Origin: Bolinopsis microptera
Taxonomy: Eukaryota; Ctenophora; Tentaculata; Lobata; Bolinopsidae
NCBI RefSeq assembly: GCF_026151205.1
Contig: NC_087081.1
Coordinates: 14,792,340-14,856,339 of the forward strand
DNA: 64,000 bases
Direction: 5' to 3'
Below the pieces are notes generated by a model. It was not told the DNA's origin. It did not search any database and worked only from the letters and a program-made list of their open reading frames with translations. Positions 11,026 through 21,916 of this stretch are shown here, in pieces (position 1 is the first letter of the stretch; each line of letters starts with the position of its first letter). The position numbers were made by a program, and so were the translations under genes.

Positions 11026-13992
11026 TCTCTCGACCGGCGGGTCACACCCAAATCTCCTGCTCCAACTCTTTCAAAGGCTGGTACCCTACTACTACGTGGC
11101 CAGAAGGAAATTCTTGTAGGAACTCTTAATGTACGAACAATAAGAGAACAATACAAGAGGGATGAGCTGGGTGTATGCATGAGGGATAGTGGCGTACATA
11201 TTTTGGGCATTCAGGAGCATCGGGTAGTACATAGCACTGAAATCGAGTATCAAGATCTTGGAAGCTCTCACCTCATAACAACTTCGGCATGGAGAACCAG
11301 CAATGGGGCGGCTGCTGGTGGGGTTGGTATTGTCTTGGACAAAAAGACAGTATTCAACTCATTGATTAGTGTATACTCACATGACAGGAGGACGATGGTA
11401 GCCAACTTTGCAGGGAACCCGGTCACAACTGTTATTGTGACTTATAGCCCGACAGAGGGGGCGACTGTCGACGAAGCAGAAAACTACTACGACAGCCTTG
11501 GTGGTGCCATCGACCAGATACCAGCCCACAACTTACTATTCGTTGTAGGAGACCTCAATGCGCATGTCTCATCATCAGGAAACTGGACATCCTTCCACAA
11601 GGGTCCAGCAAACCGAAATGGTAGACTGCTAGAGGATATGCTGTTGGAGCGACAGCTAGAAATCACAAACACCAGATTTCAGAAGCGAAGAGGTAAACTC
11701 TGGACATATCTCTCAGATATGAGTCAAAGTAAATCTCAAATCGACTTCATCATTTGCCGGAAGAAATGGCGGAACTCCGTCAAGAACTCCGAAGCATATG
11801 GTAGTTTCCACAGTATTGGCTCGGATCACAGAGTAGTCGTAGCAAGGGTAAAGCTTAGTCTACGGATAAGCAAGACGGAGAAGAGGGCTCCGGTTCTGGA
11901 CTGGTCTAAACTTAAAACTGATATCGCTCTACAAGAGAGGTACACAGTGGAAGTTAAAAACCGCTTTTCCATACTTGAAAAGGATGATCAGACGGCAACA
12001 GAAAGGTACCAATGCTTTATTGATGCGAATAGGACAACTTCTCGACTTTTACTACCTGAAAAGGAGAAAAAGAAAAGATGTAAAATCTCAGCGACTCCAA
12101 GTGTTGAAATTGCCAGGCTGAAGCTGAGGGAATGTAGCATAAAATACCACTCAGATGCTACAGAAGACAACCGAATAGCTGTTCAAGAGGGCAAACAGAA
12201 GCTAGGCGATGCTTATCAAGCAGCCAAAGAGCACCTGCTGGAGGGGCAGGTCCGGGAACTGGAGGAAGCAAGTTGGCAGGGCAGACATGCTAAAAGCTGG
12301 ACCATGATCAACAAGATCACAGGTAAAGCTCCATCATATACTGGCAAAATCAAGGGAAACTCACCAACGGAAAGGGTTCAGAAATGGAAGGACTATTTTG
12401 CTACTCTTCTCGGCTCACCACCGACGGTAGAGAACGCGGAAGAGGATATTGATCCAGTCCACCCACCTCTGAATATCGGAACAGAACCGTTTACGTTGGA
12501 TGAGTACAGGAAAGCAAAGTCCAGCATAAAGGAAGGGAAAGCATGGGGTGACGACAACATAGCCCCAGAAGTCTTAAAACGATGCGACCTTGATCAAATT
12601 GTCTTAGACTTCTGTAACAATGCTCTATTGAAAGGTGAGAAACCAGACCAATGGTCAACTGCCAACATCATACCAATTCCAAAGAAGGGCGACCTTAGCG
12701 AACCAATGAACTATCGGGGAATAAGCTTGTCATCCCTAGTTGCCAAGTCTCTAAACAAGATGGTTCTAAACCGGTTGAAGCCAGAAATCGAGACAATTCT
12801 GCGTAGAAACCAGAATGGATTCAGACCAGGAAGGTCAACAACTCAACAGATATTGGTACTGAGACGTCTTATAGAGGGTGTCAAGAGTCGGAAACTGCCA
12901 GCTGTTCTGACATTTATAGACTTTAAGAAGGCTTTCGACAGTGTACATCGTGGGAAAATGCTAAAGATTCTAGAAGCTTACGGCATTCCAGTCAAAATCG
13001 TGCAGCTTATACGGCTCATGTACGAGAAGACAATGGCCAAAGTCCTAACTCCAGACGGAGAAACTGAATTGTTCGAGATACTTGCAGGTGTGTTACAGGG
13101 TGATACCTTAGCACCTTACCTCTTTGCAATAGTCATCGACTACTGTATGAGGCAAGCCATAGGCGATGATGCGGAGCGACTTGGACTCACCCTCGAACGT
13201 AGAAAAAGCAGAAGAGTGGGGCCCAAGATCATCACCGATGTGGACTTTGCAGATGATATAGCACTTATATCTGAGGACATGGACAAGGCTAACGAGTTCC
13301 TGCTCAGAGTAGAATCGGCGGCAGCAAGCGTGGGACTACACATAAACGAAGGCAAGACCAAGGTCATGACACTGAATATGGAGGATCGATCTAGCGACCT
13401 ACAAAGTCGATCCGGGGAAGCCATAGAAAATGTAGATGATTTCATCTACTTAGGCTCCTGGATTGAGAGCACAGATAGGGAGATAAGGGTTAGAAAGGGA
13501 AAAGCGTGGGGTGCCCTACATAGACTGAAGGATATCTGGAAATCCAAACTCTCAAAGAGCCTAAAGATTAGATTGTTCATAGCGGCTTGTGAATCAGTAC
13601 TGCTCTACGGATCAGAAACCTGGACACTGACAAAGGCTCAAGAGAAAAGTTTGGACGGGACATACACAAAGATGTTGCGTATGGTGCTGGGTATCTCATG
13701 GAAGGACAAGGTCAGCAATATAACTTTGTATGGTAGCCTCCCAAGGCTGTCAAACAAGTTACGAAGCAGGAGATTAAAAATGGCGGGACACTGCATCCGA
13801 CATCCTGAGCTACTTGCCAGTGATTTAGTCTTATGGGAACCTACGCACGGTAGAGCACAGCAAGGCCGACCAAGACAAAGCTACTTGTCTATGTTACTGA
13901 AGGAAGTTGGGACAAACTCTAAAGAGGAACTGCGAACCCTGATGCGGGACAGGGATATATGGAGGGGGTTTTCTGGCGTAGATCGGACTTAG
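11026..13992 (+). CDS. RTE LINE polyprotein: AP endonuclease plus reverse transcriptase
   Basis: The frame is open from 11026 to the stop at 13990-13992. The first ATG is at 11179 (937 aa). The conserved start of the endonuclease (EILVGTLNVRTIREQ) lies upstream of that ATG, so translation probably begins earlier or at a non-ATG codon. The endonuclease shows GTLNVRT, ILGIQEHR, VVGDLNAHV (catalytic Asp/Asn) and IGSDHRVVVARV. The reverse transcriptase shows PIPKKGDLSEPMNYRGISL, QNGFRPGRSTTQQI, FIDFKKAFDSVHR, AGVLQGDTLAPYLFAIVID and the catalytic FADDIALIS. The C-terminal part has LLYGSETWTLTKAQEKSLDG and RRLKMAGHCIRHPE. There is no RNase H domain. A 60-aa frame at 10947-11129 overlaps the start but has no recognised domain. 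Confidence 0.92.
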   Translation, partial: SLDRRVTPKSPAPTLSKAGTLLLRGQKEILVGTLNVRTIREQYKRDELGVCMRDSGVHILGIQEHRVVHSTEIEYQDLGSSHLITTSAWRTSNGAAAGGVGIVLDKKTVFNSLISVYSHDRRTMVANFAGNPVTTVIVTYSPTEGATVDEAENYYDSLGGAIDQIPAHNLLFVVGDLNAHVSSSGNWTSFHKGPANRNGRLLEDMLLERQLEITNTRFQKRRGKLWTYLSDMSQSKSQIDFIICRKKWRNSVKNSEAYGSFHSIGSDHRVVVARVKLSLRISKTEKRAPVLDWSKLKTDIALQERYTVEVKNRFSILEKDDQTATERYQCFIDANRTTSRLLLPEKEKKKRCKISATPSVEIARLKLRECSIKYHSDATEDNRIAVQEGKQKLGDAYQAAKEHLLEGQVRELEEASWQGRHAKSWTMINKITGKAPSYTGKIKGNSPTERVQKWKDYFATLLGSPPTVENAEEDIDPVHPPLNIGTEPFTLDEYRKAKSSIKEGKAWGDDNIAPEVLKRCDLDQIVLDFCNNALLKGEKPDQWSTANIIPIPKKGDLSEPMNYRGISLSSLVAKSLNKMVLNRLKPEIETILRRNQNGFRPGRSTTQQILVLRRLIEGVKSRKLPAVLTFIDFKKAFDSVHRGKMLKILEAYGIPVKIVQLIRLMYEKTMAKVLTPDGETELFEILAGVLQGDTLAPYLFAIVIDYCMRQAIGDDAERLGLTLERRKSRRVGPKIITDVDFADDIALISEDMDKANEFLLRVESAAASVGLHINEGKTKVMTLNMEDRSSDLQSRSGEAIENVDDFIYLGSWIESTDREIRVRKGKAWGALHRLKDIWKSKLSKSLKIRLFIAACESVLLYGSETWTLTKAQEKSLDGTYTKMLRMVLGISWKDKVSNITLYGSLPRLSNKLRSRRLKMAGHCIRHPELLASDLVLWEPTHGRAQQGRPRQSYLSMLLKEVGTNSKEELRTLMRDRDIWRGFSGVDRT

Positions 13993-14016
13993 CTCCGACA
14001 TAGTAGTAGTAGTAGT

Positions 14017-14335
14017 CTAACATATAGCCCATCACGTTACTTAGCACTTTAGTATTTCTCTAACATATAGCCCATCACGTTACTTAGCACTTTAGTATTT
14101 CTCTAACATATAGCCCATCACGTTACTTAGCACTTTAGTATTCCTCTAACATATAGCCCATCACGTTACTTAGCACTTTAGTATTTCTCTAATATATAGC
14201 CCATCACGTTACTTAGCACTTTAGTATTTCTCTAACATATAGCCCATCACGTTACTTAGCACTTTAGTATTTCTCTAATATATAGCCCATCACGTTACTT
14301 AGCACTTTAGTATTTCTCTAATATATAACCCAAGG
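14017..14335. repeat. 43-bp tandem array, right block
   Basis: About seven more copies of the CATCACGTTACTTAGCAC unit, continuing from the left block across the LINE. The last copies carry small changes (TAATATATAG for TAACATATAG). Confidence 0.9.
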
Positions 14336-15779
14336 CTTAAAAGGCGGCCCTTACACTTAAGTAGCTACCTCCACCTTTCACCGTCCTAACACTACCGTAA
14401 CATCAACCAATCACAATTGAGAAACACGAATCACATGACACCTCCATAGCCGTCTGTGGCTTCAATTGTAAATATGTCTGTCTGATCCGATTTGTAAGGT
14501 ACGAATGAACTTGAGTTTAGTTCCCATATTCTAAAAAACCTTTGCTGACTTTATACCTTTTAAGTAGTGAAACTAATTTAACGCGTTTCACTTTGAATCA
14601 GAAGTCTAAATAAGTACCTGACTAGTCCTCTAGATCCCGGTAAACACCTACCATATCATGCTCAGTTAACAATAGAATGATAATAACTTAATAAGTGAAC
14701 AAATTGTTATATGTTATCTGATAACTTTTACTTTTCTCTCACATTTGTGTAAAAACATTCGCCGTGCTGAAAGAAGTGCTTATTATTGGAGGGGCTATAA
14801 TAGTAATAGGACTGTAGTAGTAGTGCTACTAGGCGAGGTGCGGAACATTTAATAATATCTACACTTAAAGAAGTGCTTATTATTGGAGGGGCTAGTAATA
14901 GGACTGTAGTTACTAGTAGTGCTATTAAACACGTAACCACGTAAAGGTTAGTAACCACGGTCACTAAGTAAAGGACCTAACCCTTGTATCACATACCTAG
15001 TTCCTATACAAAAGTTATAGTGTCGTTACGCAAAATATCACAATGTTGCATCACAATTACCGCGCCCAGCCTATTGTGACACGTACTGGTTACAATTCCA
15101 CAACACCTGTATAAACTTGAAAACAAACCATTGTGCCTTTATTTTATTGTAAGCCGCTACTCTCTTTGTGTTTACAACTGCTTCACAATTTGAAGCAGAA
15201 GCTCAACATTCCATTTTACTTTTAAATAGTTTTTCATATTTCCCATTCTTGACCTGGAGGTGGTGTTCATCAAAATATTCATTCCTTTTATTACTCACCA
15301 GAGGGCCTTTTAGTTGACCTTATATTATCTTTAGTAACCATGGTTACCTAGTTACCTGGTTACCTGGTTACCTTATATTATCTTTAGTAATTGCATATTG
15401 ACCTATTTCGGTTCTCCACGATCGACATTGATTACTTTAACCGGTTGTTTCATTTGTATCCACCTGGTTACCTGGTTACCTGGTACCCACCTACCACTTC
15501 TGCATGATCTGGTTGTTTCACTTGTATAAACCTACCAATTACTTTCTTACTTCTACATAATCTGGTGGATTCGTGTAGTATTATTGAGTTTCACGATTTG
15601 ATGTTTCTTTCATTCAAATTTCTGATTGTTTCTGAATAGACTCAGTAGAAATTTCGATAAGTTATTCAGCTATCTATTTCCATTAGAATCTTTCCTCACT
15701 GAGTCTGAAAGAATTACTTTTACATAGTTACACAGTACTTCTACCTTTCTACATAGTTTTTCCTATTCTTGACCAGAAG
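14336..15779. other. Region upstream of the polyketide synthase
   Basis: No gene is seen. A stretch of about 60 bp with GAAGTGCTTATTATTGGAGG occurs twice (near 14774 and 14871). Near 15225-15275 lies a diverged copy of the polyketide synthase start region (TTTTTC..ATTCTTGACC followed by a G-rich, ATG-less version of the coding start). Short GGTTACCT runs occur at 15350-15370 and 15460-15485. Confidence 0.5.
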
Positions 15780-17919
15780 ATGGCGTTTATCTCTGGAGTT
15801 TTTAGTGCTTACCCACAAAACTTCATCAACAAAGAGGACCTCTTGAGACTTTTCGAGCATGAATCCTTTAATTACAACCAAGAGAAACTGCAGAAAATTA
15901 AGAAGATTATATTCTCAATGAATATGGAGGGGAGACCTACATGTGTTAACTTTAAGCAGTTTTGGGAGGATCTGGACGAAGATAAATGTCCGTGTACGAT
16001 AGAAAGACCCAGTCCCGAGAATCTCTTCAGAGGAGCTTCCTTTAATCCCAGTATGGGGGACAGGGCTATTATTTGGGAGTCAGCAGTGAAGGTTAGTAAC
16101 CAGGTCACCAGGTAACCAGGTAACCAGGTAACCAGGTAACCAGGTAACCAGGTAACCAGGTAACCAGGTAACCAGGTAACCAGGTTACCAGGTAACCAGG
16201 TAACCAGGTTACCAGGTAACCAGGTAACCAGGTTACCAGGTAACCAGGTAACCAGGTTACCAGGTAACCAGGTAACCAGGTTACCAGGTAACCAGGTAAC
16301 CAGGTTACCAGGTAACCAGGTAACCAGGTTACCAGGTAACCAGGTAACCAGGTTACCAGGTAACCAGGTAACCAGGTTACCAGGTAACCAGGTAACCAGG
16401 TTACCAGGTAACCAGGTAACCAGGTTACCAGGTAACCAGGTAACCAGGTTACCAGGTAACCAGGTAACCAGGTTACCAGGTAACCAGGTAACCAGGTAAC
16501 CAGGTAACCAGGCAACCAGGTAACCAGGCAACCAGGTAACCAGGTAACCAGGCAACCAGGTAACCAGGCAACCAGGCAACCAGGCAACCAGGCAACCAGG
16601 TAACCAGGTAACCAGGTAACCAGGTAACCAGGTAACCATGTAACCATGTAACCAGGTAACCAGGTTACCATGTAACCAGGTAACCAGGTAACCATGTAAC
16701 CAGGTAACCAGGTAACCAGGTAACCAGGTAACCAGGTAACCAGGTAACCAGGTAACCAGGTAACCAGGTAACCAGGTAACCAGGTAAGCCTGCTGCTTCT
16801 CCTTCTCAGCTAGATTAAATAAACGATTATTCAAATATTTTTAATCTACATTTCTCCTAGAAGCTACCTAACTATTGATCAATAACATTTCCAGGAGCTA
16901 GCACTGAGAGCCGCAAAAGGACTGATAGCCAAAACTAAAACCAGTCTGAGTGATATTGACTGCGTTATCACAAACACATCCAGCGGAGTGATGCTGCCTA
17001 ATTTGAGCACTTGGTTACCTCAACAATTAGGACTCACCAACACCAAGTTAGTTTTTAGCAATGTATCTGATTGTAACATTGCCATGGTTACTAACTCCTA
17101 CAATGTGTTACCATGGTTACTAACTCCTACAATGTGTTACCATGGTTACTAACTCCTACAATGAACATCATTCTCAGTTGAAATTGTCAAAGTTTTTAAA
17201 CTGAAGGTGCATTCATGCTCTCACCCCCCCCCCCCCCCCCTCTCAGGTGTAACTACTCGCTAGATAACACGGGTTGCGGAGGTGCTATCACGTGTCTAGA
17301 TGTTGCTAGATCTACTGTCCTCTCCAACAGAGCTGACTGCGTCCTGATCCTCACGGTGGACTGTGCCAGCACTCACATGAACACTGACCAGGACCTGGAC
17401 ATTGAGGGGATTCTACCTAACCTGCTGTTCGGGGACGGAGCTGCAGCCGTGCTGGTCACTAACCAGGAAGAACGTGGTGCCTGGAAGATAAACGAACCTA
17501 ACTGTATTCTGATGGAGAAGGAAACCTGCAACTTGATCAATATGCGAGTAAAAGAGACTGGTTACTATCTTAACCTCTCTAAAGATCTAGTACCCAGTCT
17601 CCACAAGGGGATATCTGAACAGTGGGGAGGTGTTTTGAAGAGCCTGACAAACACATCAGATCCAGCTGAGTTGGAGTGGCTGATACATCCTGGAGGGAAA
17701 GCTATCCTGGATACGTTTACAAGACTAAGTCCGCCTCTTACAGAACACTCTATACGTCACTCTCTGCAAGTTATGAGAGAGAAGGGTAACCTGGTATCCG
17801 CTACTCTTATATTTGTACTGGAGCTCATGCTCAATCAGCCAGAGAAGGACTCAGCTTGTCTTGTAGGACCTGGTCCAGGTCTGGAGATCAAGTTCCTGTC
17901 TATAGAGCGGGTATCCTAG
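15780..17919 (+). CDS. Type III polyketide synthase (chalcone synthase-like), three exons
   Basis: The predicted exons are 15780-16091, 16895-17046 and 17247-17919, with donors GTTAGT and GTTAGT and acceptors TTTCCAG and TCTCAG. The phases agree, giving 378 residues against about 370-400 for the family. The catalytic triad is present: Cys165 in NTGCGGA, His302 in EWLIHPGGKAILD and Asn336 in KGNLVSAT, almost the same numbers as in plant chalcone synthase (164, 303, 336). Other family marks are TNTSSGVMLPN, LLFGDGAAAVLV and GPGPGLEIKFL. Type III enzymes are homodimeric ketosynthases that extend an acyl-CoA with malonyl-CoA. The starter and product cannot be read from sequence. The Cys-to-Cys spacing across the exon 2-3 join fits chalcone synthase exactly, which supports the intron calls. 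Introns show it is an animal gene and not bacterial contamination. An acceptor-like CCAG lies 3 bases before the ATG. Confidence 0.9.
16092..16788. repeat. AGGTAACC minisatellite filling intron 1 of the polyketide synthase
   Basis: An 8-bp unit AGGTAACC, in large part arranged as a 24-bp unit of two AGGTAACC plus one AGGTTACC, with AGGCAACC and ATGTAACC variants toward the 3' end. It starts directly at the exon 1 donor (AAG, GTTAGTAACCAGG). Every unit carries CAG-GTAAC, a strong 5' splice-site match on the sense strand. Confidence 0.95.
17086..17165 (+). repeat. 29-bp repeats carrying TACTAAC inside intron 2
   Basis: Three copies of TTACCATGGTTACTAACTCC plus CTACAATGTG (the first with TTGCC). 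Each contains TACTAAC, a perfect match to the branch-point consensus. The intron then ends in an uninterrupted poly-C tract of about 19 bases (about 17223-17240) and TCTCAG. Confidence 0.85.
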
Positions 17920-18786
17920 TTACCTGGTTACCTGGTTACCTGGTTACCTGGTTACATGGTTACCTGGTTACCTGGTTACCTGGTTACCTGGTTACCTGGT
18001 TACCTGGTTACCTGGTTACCTGGTTACCTGGTTACCTGGTTACCTGGTTACCTGGTTACCTGGTTACCCGGTTACCCGGTTACCTGGTTACTTGGTTACT
18101 TGGTTACTTGGTTACCTGGTTACCTGGTTACCTGGCTACCTGATTAACTGGTTACCTGGTGACCTGGTTACCTGGTAACCTGGTTACCTGGTTTCCTTGT
18201 TACCTGGTTACCTGGTTTCCTGGTTATCTGGTTACCTGGTTTCCTGGTTACCTGGTTACTTGGTTACTTGGTTACCTGGTTACCTGGTTAATTGGTGACC
18301 TGGTTACCTGGTTTCCTGGTTACCTGGTTACCTGATTACCTGGTTACCTGGTTACCCTGTTACTTGGTTACTTGGTTACTTGGTTACCTGGTTTCATGGT
18401 TACCTGGTTACTTGGTTACCTGGTTACCTGGTTACCTGGTTACCTTGTTACCTGGTTACCTGGTTTCCTGGTTACCTGGTTTCATGGTTACCTGGTTACC
18501 TGGTTACCTGGTTAACTGGTTTCCTGGTTATCTGGTTACCTGGTTACCTGGTTACCTGGTTACTTGGTTACTTGGTTACCTGGTTACCTGGTTACTTGGT
18601 TACCTGGTTACCTGGTTACCTGGCTACCTAGTTAACTGGTTTCCTGGTTATCTGGTTACCTGGTTACCTGGTTACCTTGTTACATGGTTACGTTGTTGCC
18701 TGGTTACCTTGTTGCCTGGTTACCTTGTTGCCTGGTTACCTTGTTACCTGGTTACCTGGTTACCTGGTTACCTGGTTACCTGGTTA
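17917..18786. repeat. GGTTACCT minisatellite after the polyketide synthase stop
   Basis: About 870 bp of GGTTACCT units with GGTTTCCT, GGTTACTT and GGTTGCCT variants, starting within the stop codon itself (CTAGTTACCTGG). It is in the opposite orientation to most units of the intron 1 array, so exons 2 and 3 lie between inverted arms. The open frames across it (repeats of TWLPGYLV) are artefacts. Confidence 0.95.
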
Positions 18787-18856
18787 CTCAGAAGTAGAGA
18801 ATATTAGTTTATTAGCTCACGTTAAAACAATAGGAGTCTTTAGTAGATAGTTGTAA

Positions 18857-19231
18857 TACCTTATCGGTCATAATTAATATCACGGACAAGTTTTTCACGG
18901 ATTAAATTTTTCACGGACATAATTATTCACGCTCATGACCGCCCAAAAGTGCCCAAAACATTGTGAACATTTTTGGTGATTTTTATTAAGTGTTTTACTC
19001 TTTTTCTGAACTCTGGAATGTGACTGAGGACTGAGGATTGAATATATTTTTCCTAGTATACTAATAAGCTAATATAGTAATCGGCTACACACATAAATCT
19101 ACATTTTACTCACACTAAAATTAATGGAAATAATTACCGGACTTTATTATTCACGGACCTATACCACAGACATTCACGCTAAGGTATTCGGCGTGAAAGT
19201 AATGTCCGTGATAATTATGACTGATAAGGTA
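18857..19231. mobile_element. Foldback MITE, 375 bp
   Basis: The ends are TACCTTATCGGTCATAATTA and its inverse complement TAATTATGACTGATAAGGTA with one mismatch, continuing inward with ATCACGGAC. CACGGAC motifs recur inside. No transposase is encoded. Flanking host sequence (TTTAGTAGATAGTTGT) occurs on both sides at 18838 and 19239, which suggests a local duplication rather than a short target-site duplication. Confidence 0.8.
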
Positions 19232-19731
19232 TTAGCTGCATTTAGTAGATAGTTGTGTTGGGAATATTAGTTTAGTAAGAATAGTAGAAATCCCAATCTT
19301 TAATTGATATTTTTAGACTTTTGGGTTCAGATCACAATTATGCTTCCATGATTTTCTGTGTTTTAAATGGTATACTTTTAATTAACCAAAGAAATTTTAG
19401 TCTTTGTTTTAGCGTCCTTCGATACTTAATCTTGCAACTTATATCGAATATTTTAAAGTTTTAACTTCCTTATCAAATTTACAACTGAATAAAACAAATT
19501 GAGTTGTAAAAACAGTCCAGAGACTACAAATGTACTGATTTTGAATAAGAATCATATTCGCACATTTAGAATTTATACCCTACAAGTATCGGGGTGGGTA
19601 ATGGGTATGTACATTAATCAGTTTTTTACCGCAAACGTACGAGCCGGACTCATATGATTCAATAATAACGAAAATGCAATAAATTAATAATGTCAAATGT
19701 CTGTTTTTACAGTCTCTAATCGCTTGAAGAG

Positions 19732-19781
19732 AAGTCAGCTTCATCTGAAGCAGAAGAAAGCTAAAATAGCAGCTAGGATAA
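19732..19781 (-). repeat. Duplicate of the MFS-A coding end
   Basis: The last coding bases of exon 10 (AGCTGCTATTTTAGCTTTCT and the following GCTTCAGATAG end) are repeated just downstream of the stop. The same is seen twice after gene B (28978-29062). Confidence 0.75.
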
Positions 19782-21300
19782 CTATCTGAAGCAGAAGAAA
19801 GCTAAAATAGCAGCTAGGATTGATGGAGCACCCATCATCGTCAGGAAGACTGCTTCTCCGTACAAGTACTCCTGACCAAGCTGTAAGATGAAGAATAAAA
19901 CACAGCCGAAACTTTCTGCACTCAGCGTTAGAGCGTACTTCAAGGATATATCTCTGGAACCTGAATTATATGATATTATTGTACCAGTACAGTGTACAAC
20001 AGGGAAGCTTGTTTTGGTTGGTAACACTTGAAAGTCGTTCATATTGTGCTAATCAATACCCACCAAAACATTCTTGGCATGCAACATGAAATACGAACAT
20101 GGCTGTGCAAACATTCGTCCAAATCGACCTACGACCCAAATCCCCCATCCACGCCACTGCCCTCGATTTTTAACCATCCTTTACTTTTTTAAATAGTGGA
20201 TGGAAAAATAGAAAACTTACCAAACAATTCTTGGCAGGCTGGAGCAATGCAAGTGAAGATACCCGCACAGAAACTCACTATACAATGTTAGCTAGATAAC
20301 CCCACTTGTCCCATTTTGAGTAGTGAAGGGCTATCGTCAGAGGGCCCTGAGTGAAGGTTAGGGTTATTGAACTGTCATCTAAAATTTATTACTAATTATG
20401 GATTCACCGAAAAAGATATTTTTACATGGTTCAATAATCTACCATCGATAAAATAAACCTGTATGAAGAAAGCAACTGTGTATGTAGCACGAGTTCCGAA
20501 TCTATCAAGAATTAAACCCCAAGTCACTCGTCCAAAGGCATTAGCAACAGCTCCTGCCAAATAATCAGTTAGTGACGCTCTGGCAGCTAGGTAACCAGGT
20601 AACAGTGATAACCAGGTAAACTAGGTAACAAGGTAACCAGGGAAAGGTAACCAGGTAACCAGTGAATAGGTAATAGGGTAACCAGGTAACAGGTAACCAG
20701 ATAACCAGGTAACCAGGTATCCAAGCAGCTGTCATGTAAATTATAAACATGTCTTCATCGTGGTGAGAGAATATACAATCATATGTTTCTTAGTATTTTA
20801 ATCAATCCCTGCTAGATTGAGTTAAAGTTATAAACGTGGTAAATTTTAGCAAATTCAAACCGCAATTCTTACCCAATGCTCCAACAAGGTTGAGAAACTT
20901 GTCGTCTTTTATCGCTTCTATTCCGATAAACTTATAGAGCTCGGTTGAGGTCAGCAACGTCTGAAGTGGAAGGTAAAATACCCCTACCATGAATAGCACA
21001 AAAGAGTAGACACAGACAGAAGGGATTGTAATTAATATATGAGCTATAATATAGTCTCGATTTACCTTCACGCAATTAATTCCACATTACCATAGAAAGG
21101 ATGAGGAGATAAGGTAAAGAATGTATAATATTGGGAGAGTTCTGAGCATTTTCTTTGATCCGTATTCGTTATCCTATGGTTTTGTTTCTGGGGACAGTCA
21201 GTTCAAACACTCTCAAAAACTGTCACCAGATAGAATATCATCCTGAGTGCATTCTCCTCGGGGTGGGGAGGACGCAGAACTAAACACTGTATCAATGTTC

Positions 21301-21790
21301 CTGAAAAGAGGAGAGTTACTATAGTAACCAGTTATAGTATCTTAGTAACCTAGTTTTCTAATAAACACTCTGAAAAGAGGAGAGTTACGATTGTAACAGT
21401 TCTAGTAACCTAGAACCAGTTCCATTAAACACTCCTGAAAAGAGGAGATTTAACTATAGAACCAGTTTAGATATCCTATGTAACCAGTTTAATAAACACT
21501 CCTGAAAAGAGGAGTGGTACTATAGGTAACCAGTTATAGTAATTAGTAACCAGTTCTAATAAACACTCAGGAAAAGAGGGAGTTTACTATAGTAACCAGG
21601 TTCTAGTAACCAGTAACAGTTCTAATAAAACACTCCTGAAAGAGAGAGTTTACTATAGTAACCAGTGCTAGTAACCTAGTAACAGTTTTATTTAAACACT
21701 CCCTGAAAAAGATGAGATTTACTATAGTAACCAGTCTACACTCCCCCCAGTAACTAGAACAGTTCTAATAAACACTCCTGAAAAGAGGAT
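21301..21790. repeat. Irregular acceptor-bearing repeats in MFS-A intron 5
   Basis: Seven or so degenerate copies of the unit that is regular in gene B at 38133-39370 (ACACTCCTGAAAAGAGGAG, then GTAACCAGT). On the sense strand each holds a CTTTTCAGGAGTGTTT-like acceptor. Spacing and sequence vary much more than in B. Confidence 0.75.
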
Positions 21791-21916
21791 ATTTAGTAAT
21801 ATAATAATTTTGGACTTTCTTGTGTCAATTTTGAATGACTTCTTAATGCTTGTTTATTACAATGTGACTTGACGGTTTAATCTAAATAATGTGGAGACAC
21901 AATCAATTGTTACCGA

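Larger units (their letters stand above)
10287..14016 (+). mobile_element. RTE-type non-LTR retrotransposon, near complete
   Basis: One element of about 3.7 kb interrupts the 43-bp array. It has a 5' leader (with the 94-bp repeats if these belong to it), one long endonuclease-reverse transcriptase frame, a very short 3' UTR and a terminal (TAG)n run at about 13999-14016. A short microsatellite-like 3' end is typical of RTE elements. The host array reads CTCTAAC on the left and TCTAACATATAG on the right, so TCTAAC may be the target-site duplication. The uninterrupted frame suggests a recent insertion. Confidence 0.85.

Noticed and set aside
15872-16834. 320-aa and 196-aa minus-strand frames of TWLPGYLV repeats
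   Set aside because: They are translations of the 8-bp AGGTAACC array, whose 24-bp multiple stays open in several frames. The same holds for frames at 17856-18807 and 40281-40835.
17247-17919. Bacterial contamination as source of the polyketide synthase
   Set aside because: The coding sequence is interrupted by two spliceosomal introns with correct phases and lies among the same minisatellites as the animal genes.
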